DNA of 35,169 nucleotides from DASXBA01 sp036406475. Lineage in GTDB: Bacteria > Actinomycetota > Thermoleophilia > Solirubrobacterales > Thermoleophilaceae. The position numbers and the translations under genes were made by a program. Shown piece by piece: positions 1 through 8,337 of the stretch. Within the stretch, counting starts at the first letter, position 1. The number at the start of each line of letters is the position of its first letter. The DNA lies in assembly GCA_036406475.1 (NCBI GenBank), contig DASXBA010000158.1, forward strand, positions 1 to 35,169, read 5' to 3'. Under the pieces are notes generated by a model, which was not told where the DNA came from, made no database searches, and was given only the letters and a program-made list of their open reading frames with translations.

Positions 1-1386
1 GGGATCTCGCAGGTCGGTGTGGCGGGGCTGCGCCCGCCGCACCTGGACGCGATCGCTCCGTTCCAGGTGGCCACCGACCTCTATCGCGACGCCGGCTACC
101 CGGGAGGCATCCAGAACACGGGGTTCGGCGCCTTCTGGGCCGGTGTCGACCAGCCTCAGGCCTCGTATCACAGCGGTGCCCAGCACGCCGCAACCGCCGC
201 CGACAGCGCATGTGCCCAGGCTCAGGCGACGCATGCCGCGTCAGAGCCCACGCACAACCTCGGCGTGCAGGGCCTCCAGCACACGTTCGATGACGCGTAC
301 TGGCAGGATCGCGAGCCCGGCGCAAACGCCGCCAAGATCGACGTCCCGACGTTCGGCTGCCTGAGCTGGCAGGACGACGAGGCCTCGAGCCGCAGCTCCT
401 CCTATCTGAGCGAGCTCGATCCGGCGCGCACGTGGGTCGTCGCCACGAACGGCTATCACGCCCAATGCGCCCTCCACGCTCCGCGGATCAGCGACGAGCT
501 GGTGGCGTTCTTCGACCGCTTCGTCAAGCACGAGTCGAATGGCTTCGAGCGCACTCCCCACATCCAGCTCTGGCACGAGGCGAGCACCGACAGCGCGGGC
601 AACGACGTGCCCAGCTGGGTCACCCGCTTCAGGTCCTTCTCGTCGATGCCGGTCCGGCCGCTCGCGCTCTACTTCCGATCCGGCGGCGAGCTCTCTCTCA
701 CCCCGCCGAAGGGTGAGGAGCAGCCGGACCAGTACGCCTATCCCGGCCCGACCCTCGGGAACGAGGACGGGATCGTCGCCGGCCAGCACAACCTCCTGTG
801 GAAGGGCGAGGAGCCACCCGGCGCATCCGTCGGCTACAGCACGCCGGCGCTCACCCGCGACGCTGAGTTCTTCGGCTCCGGGTCGGCCGACATCTGGCTG
901 AGCTCGACGGCGCCCGACACCGACCTCCAGATCACCCTCACCGAGGTCCGCCCCGACGGGCAAGAGGTCTACGTCGGGCGCGGCTGGCTGCGCGCATCCC
1001 ACCGGGCTCTCGATGCGAAGCGCTCGACCCGGCTCGCCCCCTACCACACCGACCAGCAGGCGGACGCCCGCTCGCTCGAGCCCGGACAGCCGACCTTGAT
1101 GCGCGTGCAGCTGTGGCCGTTCGACCACGTCTTCCGCAAGGGCTCGAGCGTCCGCCTGTGGATCGATGCCCCCACCGGAATGACGGGCGGCTGGTCGCTC
1201 GACTTCATCAAGACGCCCGCGCTGAACCAGGTCTACGCGGACGGCGACCATCGCTCGGCCATCGCGCTCGGATACCTCGAGGGAGGACACGCCGAGGCCC
1301 CGCTCCCGGCCTGCGACACGCTGCTCAACCAGCCCTGCCGGCGCAACCTGACCGCCGTTCCGTCAGGCGCGATGACCATCAAGTAG
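1..1386 (+). CDS. CocE/NonD family hydrolase, 5'-truncated by window edge
   Basis: The frame is open from base 1, so the gene begins outside the window; 461 residues are visible. The first residues, GISQVGVAGLRPPHL, match the segment just after the nucleophile elbow in CocE/X-Pro dipeptidyl-peptidase S15 hydrolases (compare GISYGGISQ in the paralogue at 9574-11781), so the catalytic Ser lies at or just before the edge. The likely catalytic Asp is in SWQDDEASSR and the His in NGYHAQC. The C-terminal half is the X-Pro jelly-roll domain (DIWLSSTAPDTDLQITLTEV, then VRPDGQEVYVG and GWLRASHRALD). The end, LPACDTLLNQPCRR, is a cysteine-pair motif also seen in the paralogue (LPPCPGLRGEPCR), which suggests an exported, disulfide-containing esterase or amidase. 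The substrate cannot be inferred. Confidence 0.85.
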   Translation, partial: GISQVGVAGLRPPHLDAIAPFQVATDLYRDAGYPGGIQNTGFGAFWAGVDQPQASYHSGAQHAATAADSACAQAQATHAASEPTHNLGVQGLQHTFDDAYWQDREPGANAAKIDVPTFGCLSWQDDEASSRSSSYLSELDPARTWVVATNGYHAQCALHAPRISDELVAFFDRFVKHESNGFERTPHIQLWHEASTDSAGNDVPSWVTRFRSFSSMPVRPLALYFRSGGELSLTPPKGEEQPDQYAYPGPTLGNEDGIVAGQHNLLWKGEEPPGASVGYSTPALTRDAEFFGSGSADIWLSSTAPDTDLQITLTEVRPDGQEVYVGRGWLRASHRALDAKRSTRLAPYHTDQQADARSLEPGQPTLMRVQLWPFDHVFRKGSSVRLWIDAPTGMTGGWSLDFIKTPALNQVYADGDHRSAIALGYLEGGHAEAPLPACDTLLNQPCRRNLTAVPSGAMTIK

Positions 1387-1456
1387 GGATTCGACGGCCT
1401 GTCCGAGTAGACCGCGGCGCGTAGTCGCCAACGGCATCGACTTTGCCCTTCTGGAG

Positions 1457-2269
1457 ATGGGCAGCGGTCCGCTGGTGCTCTGCCTGCACGGCTTTCCCGA
1501 CTCGCCGCACTCGTTCCGGCCGTTGCTTTCCGACCTCGCCGCTGCGGGCTTCCACGCGGTGGCTCCGTTCATGCGCGGGTATGCGCCGACGAGCCTCGCG
1601 CCCGACGGCGACTACGGCCTCGCGGCCCTGGCTGCCGACGCGAACGCGCTGCAGGAGGAGCTCGGCGGAGGCGAGCGCTCTCTGCTGATCGGCAACGACT
1701 GGGGCGCCGAGGCCGCGTACATCGCAGGCCTGACCGCGCCCGAGCGCTGGCAGCGGCTCGTAACGCTCGCGATACCGCCGCTCGCGCTCGACGATCGGCT
1801 GTACGCCGACCACGAGCAGCGCGAGCGCTTCGCGTACATGTCCCTGCTGGAGCAGCCCGACGCGGAGCGGCTCGTCGCCGCCGACGACTTCGCCTTCGTC
1901 GATCGGCTCTGGCGCGACTGGAGCCCGGGCCACGACGGATCGCTGGACGCCGCCAATGCCAAGCGCTGCCTGCGCGACCCCGAGCACCTCGCTGCCGCCG
2001 TCGCCTACTACCGGGCCGACGACCCCGGCAGCGAGCTGCGCCGTGCGCCGCCTCAGCCCACGCTCTACATGCACGGCGAGGACGACGGCTGCGTCGACGT
2101 GCGCCTCGTCCGCGACGCCGAAGAGCATCTCGCGCCCGGCTCCCGACTCGACGTGCTAGCCGGCGTCGGCCACTTCCCGCATGCGGAGCGGCCCGCGGAG
2201 GTGGGCGCCCGCATGCTCGACTGGGTGACCGCAGACCGAGGGCCCCGCGGACGGGGCCCTCGGTCGTGA
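1457..2269 (+). CDS. alpha/beta hydrolase (epoxide hydrolase / haloalkane dehalogenase-like)
   Basis: Cytosolic alpha/beta hydrolase, 270 residues from the only usable ATG. HGFPD (about residues 11-15) is the oxyanion-hole HG motif. The nucleophile elbow GNDWG puts Asp at about residue 81, as in epoxide hydrolases and haloalkane dehalogenases rather than Ser esterases. MHGEDDG near residue 200 supplies the acid region and GVGHFPHAERP the catalytic His. Family resemblance continues upstream in the same frame (RRVVANGIDFALLEMG, about 1415-1462), but no ATG, GTG or TTG lies there, so the true start may be non-canonical (GTA 1421 or ATC 1436) or the start has mutated. The last residues (DRGPRGRGPRS) are encoded by a perfect hairpin at 2234-2265. 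The gene lies 70 nt after the CocE hydrolase on the same strand. Confidence 0.8.
   Translation: MGSGPLVLCLHGFPDSPHSFRPLLSDLAAAGFHAVAPFMRGYAPTSLAPDGDYGLAALAADANALQEELGGGERSLLIGNDWGAEAAYIAGLTAPERWQRLVTLAIPPLALDDRLYADHEQRERFAYMSLLEQPDAERLVAADDFAFVDRLWRDWSPGHDGSLDAANAKRCLRDPEHLAAAVAYYRADDPGSELRRAPPQPTLYMHGEDDGCVDVRLVRDAEEHLAPGSRLDVLAGVGHFPHAERPAEVGARMLDWVTADRGPRGRGPRS
2234..2265. terminator. perfect hairpin between convergent genes, inside the hydrolase 3' end
   Basis: Two perfect 14-bp arms, 2234-2247 and 2252-2265 (core ACCGAGGGCCCC / GGGGCCCTCGGT), enclose a 4-nt loop (CGGA). The stop codon follows at once (2267-2269), and a convergent gene ends at 2284. There is no T-run, so this is a probable bidirectional GC hairpin terminator rather than a classical intrinsic one. 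Confidence 0.65.
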
Positions 2270-2283
2270 CGTGGGTCGGCCGG

Positions 2284-3390
2284 TCAGGCCGTCTGGACGG
2301 CTGCCTGCACCATCGCCTCGTCCGGATCGACGACTCCCAGGCTCTTGACGGTCTCGATCGCCCCGTCACGCACCTGGCCTATGTACATGTTCATCCGAAC
2401 GTGATGCTGGCCGGGCACCATCTCGGCCGGGCCACCGGGCCCGTCCGCGATCTTCGCGTGGTCCAGCGCCGCGACGACGCCCTCCTGGTCGAGCGAGCCC
2501 GCGTCTCTCACGGCGGCCTCCCAGAGCCTCATGCCCCGGTACATGCCTGAGCACGCGCCCCCGCCGGTGAAGATGACTTCGCCGCCGGGATAGCGCTCCT
2601 CATAGCGCTCGAGGAGCTCCTTGCTGAACGGGTCGCCCGCGTCCTGGTAGTAGTCGAGGCAGCTGTACAGGCCCTCGACCTGCTCGGCCGGAATGAGGTT
2701 CAGGCAGGTCTCGTCGAAGTACGTGCAGACGAGCTGCCCGCTGAACCCGGCCTTGTGCAGCTGCTCGAAGAACGGCACCACGCCGGGCGGGACGATCGTG
2801 TTGAAGACCACCTCCGCGCCACTGGACATGATCTTCTCGACGGTCTCGCCGTAGTCCATGTGGTCGAGGGGGTAGTAGTCCTCCTCCACGATCTCGCCGC
2901 CGGCCGCCTCGACGATCTTGCGGACCTTCTCGTTCATGATGCGCGGCCAGACGTAGTCGGCGGACGGCAGCGCGAACTTCTTCGCCCCCGTCTGCTCGAT
3001 GAGCCACGGGATCAGCGGGTCGACCTGCTGCGCCGGCACGGGGCCGGTGCAGAAGATGAGCGGATCGGCCTCCTGTCCCTCGTACTGCTCGGGGTAGATG
3101 TAGAGCGTCTTGCCCTTCGTGACCGCGGAGGCCTTGATGGCCTGTCGGGTGGAGCTGAGGATGCCCCCGAAGATCACGTCGACCTGATCCTGCTCGACGA
3201 GCTTGGCGCCGGCGGCTTCCGCGGCTTCGTCGGTCGTCTCGCTGTCCTCGAGGTACAGCTCGATCTGCTGGTCCAGCAGACCGCCCTCGGCGTTGATGTC
3301 GTCGATCACCATCTTGGCGACGTTGGCATCCGCGTTGCCCATGAACGACATGGGGCCCGTCTGATCGGCGATGACTCCAACCTTGATCAT
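2284..3390 (-). CDS. AmiC/UrtA-like type 1 periplasmic-binding-fold protein without signal peptide
   Basis: 368-residue ligand-binding protein of the amide/urea/branched-chain amino acid family. The first lobe starts at residue 1 (MIKVGVIADQTGPMSFMGNA). Family landmarks follow: GGILSSTRQAI, YPEQYEG, CTGPVPAQQ, SADYVWPR and EEDYYPLDHMDY, close in pattern to AmiC (YPTPYEG, GSDYIYPR). Most transporter-associated members carry a lipoprotein or Sec signal; this one has none, so it should stay in the cytosol, as AmiC does. No permease, ATPase or AmiR-type antiterminator is nearby. The start is fixed by the domain beginning there and by GAGG about 8 nt upstream. It begins 2 nt after the stop of the gene at 3393-3665, so the two form an operon. 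Its role could be cytosolic sensing of a small amide or amino acid; this is inference. Confidence 0.85.
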   Translation of the reverse strand: MIKVGVIADQTGPMSFMGNADANVAKMVIDDINAEGGLLDQQIELYLEDSETTDEAAEAAGAKLVEQDQVDVIFGGILSSTRQAIKASAVTKGKTLYIYPEQYEGQEADPLIFCTGPVPAQQVDPLIPWLIEQTGAKKFALPSADYVWPRIMNEKVRKIVEAAGGEIVEEDYYPLDHMDYGETVEKIMSSGAEVVFNTIVPPGVVPFFEQLHKAGFSGQLVCTYFDETCLNLIPAEQVEGLYSCLDYYQDAGDPFSKELLERYEERYPGGEVIFTGGGACSGMYRGMRLWEAAVRDAGSLDQEGVVAALDHAKIADGPGGPAEMVPGQHHVRMNMYIGQVRDGAIETVKSLGVVDPDEAMVQAAVQTA

Positions 3391-3392
3391 CG

Positions 3393-3665
3393 CTACGCCT
3401 CGAGGTTCCCGCCGGAGTCGGCCATCTGGGGCGGAGCCTTGTGCCCGGCTTCCTTGAGGATGGGCCCGACCTCGGGGTCGGAGACGAACGCCTGCCAGCC
3501 CTCGGCGTCCCAGTCGAAGAGCACCCAGACCCGGTCCTCCTGGTTGGGGTCCCGGTAGACCTGCGCACCCTTGGAGCCGTGCTCCTTCCGCTTATCCAGG
3601 CTCGTCGTCGAGAAAATCTCCATCCAACGGTCGAAGTCTTCGACCGTCGTGGTGGCCAGGAACAT
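3393..3665 (-). CDS. small dimeric alpha/beta-barrel (ABM-like) protein
   Basis: 90 residues. The ATG at 3663-3665 is chosen because an excellent Shine-Dalgarno (AGAAGGAG) lies 5-6 nt upstream; a longer frame reaching 3749 adds only Arg-rich non-conserved residues. The start MFLATTTVEDFDRWMEIF, then VYRDPNQEDRVWVLFDWD and FVSDPEVGPILKEAGH, have the strand-helix pattern and pseudo-symmetry of the dimeric ferredoxin-like barrel fold (antibiotic biosynthesis monooxygenase and relatives). No catalytic residues can be named. It is first in an operon with the AmiC-like protein 2 nt downstream, which suggests a joint role in handling or sensing a small molecule. Confidence 0.75.
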   Translation of the reverse strand: MFLATTTVEDFDRWMEIFSTTSLDKRKEHGSKGAQVYRDPNQEDRVWVLFDWDAEGWQAFVSDPEVGPILKEAGHKAPPQMADSGGNLEA

Positions 3666-3755
3666 TTGGTCTCCTTCTGTGCGAGTTCCGGCGCCGTGGG
3701 CCCGACGCCTTGACCGAGCGACCCTATCCGAGCCAGGGCGGAGCCGCACGAAGTT

Positions 3756-3805
3756 GAGGCGAATGCCTCATGACTGCCGCGAACGGTCGGCGTACGGTCG
3801 GCGCC
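3756..3805 (+). promoter_or_regulatory. leaderless promoter with palindrome and direct repeats for the MMPL gene
   Basis: A -10 box TACGGT (3793-3798) lies 7 nt before the ATG at 3806. A -35-like ATGACT (3770-3775) is 17 bp upstream of it. A short inverted repeat GAGGC-GAAT-GCCTC (3756-3769) abuts the -35. Two direct copies of ACGGTCGGCG (3783-3792 and 3794-3803), one helical turn apart, overlap the -10. The elements are seen; their function is inferred. Confidence 0.5.
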
Positions 3806-5893
3806 ATGTTCGAAAACGCCACAAGTCACGAGCGCGCCGTGGGGTCGGTCGGCCGGCTCGGCCGCTGGGCGGCGACCCACCGGCGCGCGGTCGTCCTCGC
3901 CTGGGTCGGCGTCGCCGTCTGCCTGGGCGTGCTCGCCCCGCGGGCGGAACAGGCGCTGTCCGGCGGCGGCTGGCAGGCCGATGCCTCGGAGTCGGTGAGG
4001 GCGCGCGGCCTGATCGACCGGCACTTCGACGGGCAGGGCAGCTACGCGCTGGTCGCGGTCGTCGGCTCACGCACGCGCGAGAGCCGGAGCCCGGCGTTCC
4101 GGGCGACGGTCGCCCGAGTCGCCGGCCTCCTGCGGCGCGACCCTGCAGTTGGAGCGGTTCGTCCGGCACAGGTCTCGCCGAACGGACGCGTCGCCGTAGT
4201 GCGCGGCGGTGCGGCGGCGGGCACTGCGGACATGGTGCGCGCCGCGAGCCGGCTCCGGGGCCGGCTCCAGGCAGCCGCGGGGCCGGGAGTCGAGGTGTCG
4301 CTCACCGGATCCGCCGGGTTGTGGTCGGAGTTCAACGAGGACAACAAGGCCGCGATGCTCCGCTCCGAGGTGATGTCCTGGCCGGTCACGCTGGCCGTGC
4401 TCGCCCTCGCCTTCGGGTCGCTCGCCGCGGCCGGGATTCCGCTGCTCCTCGCCATCCTCGGGCTGGTCGCCACCGCGGGCGCCCTGTGGCTGGGGACGCA
4501 CCTCACCGGGATCACGATCTGGGCGATGAACTTCGCCCTGATGTTCGCGCTCGCGGTCGGAATCGACTACGCGCTCTTCGTGGTGGTTCGCTTCCGGGCT
4601 GCACTGCGCGCGGGCCTGCACCCCGTCGACGCCGTTGCCGAGACGATGGACAGCGCGGGCAAGGCGGTGCTCGTCAGCGGCGTGGCCGTCCTGGCGTCGC
4701 TCGCCGCGGTCATGGTCGTGCCGAGCCAGCCGTTCCGTACGAGCGCGCTCGGGATCGTGCTCGCCGTGGGCTTCGTGCTCGCGGCCTCGCTGACCCTCCT
4801 GCCGGCACTGCTCGCGCGCCTCGGCCATCGCATCGATCGCCTGGCCCTGCCCTGGGCGGGCGCCGTGCAGCACCGCAGCGAGGCCTTTGCGCGCTGGGGA
4901 CGCCTGATCTGGCGCCGTCCACTCGTGCTCGGCGGGCTGGCCGTCGCCGTGCTCGTCGCCCTCGCCCTGCCCGCGCTCGGGCTGCGAACGGCGATGCCGA
5001 CCACCGGCGTCCTGCCTTCCGACGCGAGCGCGCGGACCGGCTACGACCGGCTTCAGGAGGCCTTTGGGCCCGGGGCGCCCCGTGAGCTCCAGGTTGTGGC
5101 CCCGGCGAGCGAGTCCCGGCGGGTGCTCGCGGCGGTGAAGCGGACCCGGGGTGCGGCGGTTGCGGCGCCGCCGGAGCGCCGGAGTCGCTTCGCGCTCACG
5201 CGAGTATCGGCCTCGGGCGACGTGGTCGACCGTCTGCGTTCGCGGCTCCCGGCTGACGCGCTCGTCGGCGGCGCCGCCGCGGAGGGTCGCGATCTGGAGC
5301 ACGCCCTCAGCAGCCGGACGCCGATCGTGTACGGCCTGGTCGTCGCGGTGGGATTCGCGCTGCTGCTGCTGGTGGTGCGCGCGCCGGTCGCCGCGGCGGC
5401 GTCCGTCCTGATGAATCTGCTCGCGACCGCGGCGGCGTTCGACGTGGCGAGGCTCGTCTTCCAGGACGGCCACGGCTCGGGCCTGCTCGGCTTCTCCTCC
5501 CAGGGCTTCGTCGATGCCTGGGCGCCGATCTTCTTCTTCGCCCTGATCTTCGCGCTGGCGATGGACTACACGGTCTTCCTGCTGAGCTCGGTCAGGACCG
5601 AGCTCGAGCGCAGCGGGGACCCACGCGCCGCGCTGGTCGAGGGGCTCGCCCGGTCGGGCAGGGTGATCAACGCCGCCGGCGGCGTGATGGTGGTCGTTTT
5701 CTTCACCTTCGCGCTCTCCGGGCCGCTCGCGCCCAAGGAGATGGGCGTGATCCTGGGCGTCGCGGTGCTGCTCGACACCCTGCTCGTCCGGCTGCTGCTG
5801 CTCCCGGCGACCCTGCGCCTGCTCGGCCCCGCCGCGTGGTGGGCGCCGCGGATGCTCGACCGGGTGCGACGGCCTTCAGCTACTAGCCGGTAG
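3806..5893 (+). CDS. MMPL-family RND transporter
   Basis: 695-residue inner-membrane exporter of the RND superfamily, MmpL-like. It has the expected duplicated architecture: an N-terminal TM helix (about residues 20-45), an extracytoplasmic domain, a bundle of TM helices containing GIDYALFVVVRFR, then a second TM, a second extracytoplasmic domain, and a second bundle containing AMDYTVFLLSSVRTE. The paired Asp-Tyr residues in those two motifs are the family's proton-relay signature. The length is normal for actinobacterial MMPL proteins. The ATG at 3806 is preferred over an in-frame ATG at 3770 because a -10 box sits 7 nt upstream of 3806, the leaderless pattern of neighbouring genes. MmpL relatives export lipids, siderophores or drugs; the substrate here is unknown. 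It is divergent from the ABM/AmiC-like pair. Confidence 0.93.
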   Translation: MFENATSHERAVGSVGRLGRWAATHRRAVVLAWVGVAVCLGVLAPRAEQALSGGGWQADASESVRARGLIDRHFDGQGSYALVAVVGSRTRESRSPAFRATVARVAGLLRRDPAVGAVRPAQVSPNGRVAVVRGGAAAGTADMVRAASRLRGRLQAAAGPGVEVSLTGSAGLWSEFNEDNKAAMLRSEVMSWPVTLAVLALAFGSLAAAGIPLLLAILGLVATAGALWLGTHLTGITIWAMNFALMFALAVGIDYALFVVVRFRAALRAGLHPVDAVAETMDSAGKAVLVSGVAVLASLAAVMVVPSQPFRTSALGIVLAVGFVLAASLTLLPALLARLGHRIDRLALPWAGAVQHRSEAFARWGRLIWRRPLVLGGLAVAVLVALALPALGLRTAMPTTGVLPSDASARTGYDRLQEAFGPGAPRELQVVAPASESRRVLAAVKRTRGAAVAAPPERRSRFALTRVSASGDVVDRLRSRLPADALVGGAAAEGRDLEHALSSRTPIVYGLVVAVGFALLLLVVRAPVAAAASVLMNLLATAAAFDVARLVFQDGHGSGLLGFSSQGFVDAWAPIFFFALIFALAMDYTVFLLSSVRTELERSGDPRAALVEGLARSGRVINAAGGVMVVVFFTFALSGPLAPKEMGVILGVAVLLDTLLVRLLLLPATLRLLGPAAWWAPRMLDRVRRPSATSR

Positions 5894-5896
5894 CTT
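5891..5896 (+). promoter_or_regulatory. candidate -10 box overlapping the MMPL stop codon
   Basis: TAGCTT contains the stop codon TAG of the upstream MMPL gene and lies 10 nt before the ATG at 5907. It would give a transcript with a leader of only a few nucleotides. No good -35 is visible. Confidence 0.35.
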
Positions 5897-5906
5897 CCGC
5901 GGGGGT

Positions 5907-7748
5907 ATGGGAGGACGTGGCTGGTCGAACACGGTGCGTGCGGGCGTGCTTGCGCTCGCGCTCCTCGCCGCCGGCGGCGCCAGCGCTTCGGCCGCCGTGC
6001 CGAACCCGTCCGTCCAGGGACCGATCACGGGCGGGAGTCACAACCGGCCCTGGAACCACAGCCTCTACGCCCTCAAGGGCAAGGGCTTCGACTACACCGA
6101 GAACGAGTACTTCTTCAGCGGCACGGCGACGAACCTGCAGACCAACGCCAGTGCTCCCTACAAGAGCCGGATGCTCGTCCGGCTGCCGCGCGACAGGAAG
6201 AAGTTCAAGGGCGTCGTCCTGGTCGAGTGGCTCAACGTGACGGGGCAGGAGGACCTCGAGACGACCTGGCCCATCGAGGCGCGCTACCTCATGCGCAAGG
6301 GGATCGGGTACGTCGGCGTGTCGGCCCAGCTCGCCGGGATCTGCTGCGCCGGTCCGGGCACGCTCAAGGTCTGGGACCCGCAGCGCTACGGGTCGCTCGT
6401 GCATCCCGGAGACCTCTTCTCCTACGACATCTTCTCCCAGGCGATCCAGGCCCTGCGCGACCCGCGCTCGGGCGGCGCGGACCCGATGCGGGGGATGAGG
6501 CTGCGCCACGTGGTGGCGACGGGCGCCTCGCAGTCGGCGTCGGAGCTCACGACGTTCATCAACCAGGGCTACAACCGCGGCGGCGTGAACCTCTATGTGA
6601 TCGCGCGCGGGGGCGGCCCGTACAACGACTTCTCGACGCCGATCTTCAACCTCAACGAGGAGAACAACCAGATCCCGCAGCCGGACAACTCGCGCTTCGT
6701 GGGCTGGGAGGAGGCGGGGACGGCCCACGCGCCCACCGCCTTCCAGGACTACAGCACCGACCTCGAGCACCGGGACCTGACGGTGCCGTCGCCGCTGTCG
6801 CCGGTCGTCGCCCAGTGCCACGTGAACCGCGGCACCGTTCAGTACAGCGCGGACGCGCTCACCTACTGGGGCGACCAGTACTTCAAGAGCGGGAAGATGC
6901 CGCCGCGCGCGCCGCGGATGAAGCGCGACGCGAACGGCAACCTCGTCCGCGACGCCGACGGCATGGCCGAGGGCGGCCTGCGGCACCCGTTCATCCAGGT
7001 CCCGGTGGCCTTCAACTCGGGCGAGGGCTGCGTGCTCTGGGGCGTTTACCGGCCCTGGTCGAACGCCATGGTGCGCTCCCGCTACAAGAGCCACTGCGAC
7101 TACGTGACCAAGGTCCGGAACTGGTCCGACCACGAGGTGTCGAAGGGTTGGATGGTGCCCGAGGACCGGATCGACGCCGTGGACAAGGCGGTGGCCTTCA
7201 GCGGGCCGTGGCCCCATGAGTCGCTGACCGCGTGCGCCGCGGCGGCGGCCGGCACCGGGTGCCTCAACTCGAGAAGCGGGGTGAGCGGAAAGCGGCTCGG
7301 TCCGGCCGTGCTGGATCGCACGCGGACACGCCAGCGGCGCGCCCTTCGCGGCGGGCGGCTGCGCTCGCGCGGCGGGATCGACCGCTACTGCGCGACGGGC
7401 GGCGGCAGCTTCCGGATCGCCTACCCGACGCGCCGGCTCAGCCGCAAGCTCAGGCGGTCGCTGCGGCGACGACTGACCCGGCGCGCCGTGCTCATCCTCG
7501 CCTCGAGCCGGCGCTTTCGGATCCGCGGGGTGCGCGTGCGATCGAGCGTCCGCACGCTGCGGCGCAAGCTCCACGGCGAGCGGCGCTTCAAGGTCGGGCG
7601 CAACACCTGGTACGTCGCGAGCGGCCACTCGGCAAGCGTCGTCTTCAAGACACGTCGCGGGCGCGTGACGGCCCTAGGGATCGCCGAGCGTCGCCTCAAC
7701 GGGAGCCGGCGGGCGTCGAAGAGGCTGCTCAGCGCCTGGCGGCTGTGA
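5907..7748 (+). CDS. secreted alpha/beta hydrolase-domain protein with Arg-rich C-terminal module
   Basis: 613 residues. Residues 1 to about 30 form a signal peptide (positive start, hydrophobic core, SASA-AVP cleavage region). The body resembles the large secreted 'alpha/beta hydrolase domain' family: GFDYTENEYFFSGTA, VLVEWLNVTGQ, then the nucleophile elbow ATGASQSASEL with Ser208, and a late region containing WSDHEVSKGWMVPEDRID and HPFIQVPV. Six or more Cys suggest export and disulfides. From about residue 470 the protein becomes very Arg-rich (RRLSRKLRRSLRRRLTRR) and ends in a module that aligns by eye with the tail of the LVIVD protein at 31814-33733. Family members act as esterases or similar hydrolases; no substrate is evident. 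The 3' end overlaps the convergent PPOX gene by 20 bp. Confidence 0.85.
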   Translation: MGGRGWSNTVRAGVLALALLAAGGASASAAVPNPSVQGPITGGSHNRPWNHSLYALKGKGFDYTENEYFFSGTATNLQTNASAPYKSRMLVRLPRDRKKFKGVVLVEWLNVTGQEDLETTWPIEARYLMRKGIGYVGVSAQLAGICCAGPGTLKVWDPQRYGSLVHPGDLFSYDIFSQAIQALRDPRSGGADPMRGMRLRHVVATGASQSASELTTFINQGYNRGGVNLYVIARGGGPYNDFSTPIFNLNEENNQIPQPDNSRFVGWEEAGTAHAPTAFQDYSTDLEHRDLTVPSPLSPVVAQCHVNRGTVQYSADALTYWGDQYFKSGKMPPRAPRMKRDANGNLVRDADGMAEGGLRHPFIQVPVAFNSGEGCVLWGVYRPWSNAMVRSRYKSHCDYVTKVRNWSDHEVSKGWMVPEDRIDAVDKAVAFSGPWPHESLTACAAAAAGTGCLNSRSGVSGKRLGPAVLDRTRTRQRRALRGGRLRSRGGIDRYCATGGGSFRIAYPTRRLSRKLRRSLRRRLTRRAVLILASSRRFRIRGVRVRSSVRTLRRKLHGERRFKVGRNTWYVASGHSASVVFKTRRGRVTALGIAERRLNGSRRASKRLLSAWRL

Positions 7749-8262
7749 AGCTCCAGCGCGTCTGGCTGAACTCCTCGCCCTTGCCGAAGCCGAGGGCCTT
7801 CCCGGGCGCCACCTCGTAGACCAGGACGACCGAATCCGGTTGAGCGGCGTGGACGAAGGCGCCATCCCGGACCGTGTAGCGCCAGTCCTCGCCGTATTTC
7901 GCGACGTACGCGTTGGCGATTAGCTGGAGCTTGGCGTCGTCCCCCACCTGGACGGCGTCGCCCTCCACCACGATGTCCAGGCCCTCGTCGAGGGCGTTGC
8001 AGCCCGTGGTGAGGATGCAGTGCGGGTTGTGCTCGAGGTTCCTGGCCTTGCGCTCGTCCGGGCCGGTGCAGAAGTAGAGGGCGCCGTCGAGCCAGACCGC
8101 GATCAGGGGCGTGACGTGCGGCCGCCCGTCGGGTCGCACGGTCGACACCCAGAAGACCTGGGCCTCCTCCAGCTGCCGCTGGGCCTCCGGCCACTCCTTC
8201 GCGGTCGCACCCTGGGTGCTGAAGCGGGCGTCGAGCTCGGCGACTGGGTGGATGTCTTCCAT
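7729..8262 (-). CDS. pyridoxamine 5'-phosphate oxidase-family (split-barrel) protein
   Basis: 177 residues with the split-barrel flavin/F420-binding fold of the PNPOx-like superfamily. Residues about 35-65 contain FWVSTVRPDGRPHVTPL followed by ALYFCTGPDERKARNLEHNP, the usual core; EGLDIVVEGDAVQV is the later strand pair. In this family such proteins bind FMN, F420 or haem and often reduce small molecules; which cofactor is used cannot be told here. The ATG start has a good Shine-Dalgarno (GGGAGG) about 8 nt upstream. The last codons overlap those of the convergent secreted hydrolase (7729-7748). The gene lies downstream of NAD kinase but is separated from it by a strong hairpin, so it is probably an independent unit. 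Confidence 0.85.
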   Translation of the reverse strand: MEDIHPVAELDARFSTQGATAKEWPEAQRQLEEAQVFWVSTVRPDGRPHVTPLIAVWLDGALYFCTGPDERKARNLEHNPHCILTTGCNALDEGLDIVVEGDAVQVGDDAKLQLIANAYVAKYGEDWRYTVRDGAFVHAAQPDSVVLVYEVAPGKALGFGKGEEFSQTRWSFTAARR

Positions 8263-8337
8263 TGGTGCGCCTCCCTGGTTGTTCGGGGTTACCTGAAAGG
8301 ACCCCCGGTGGGTCGTGAACTCATCGGTCCTGGGCGC

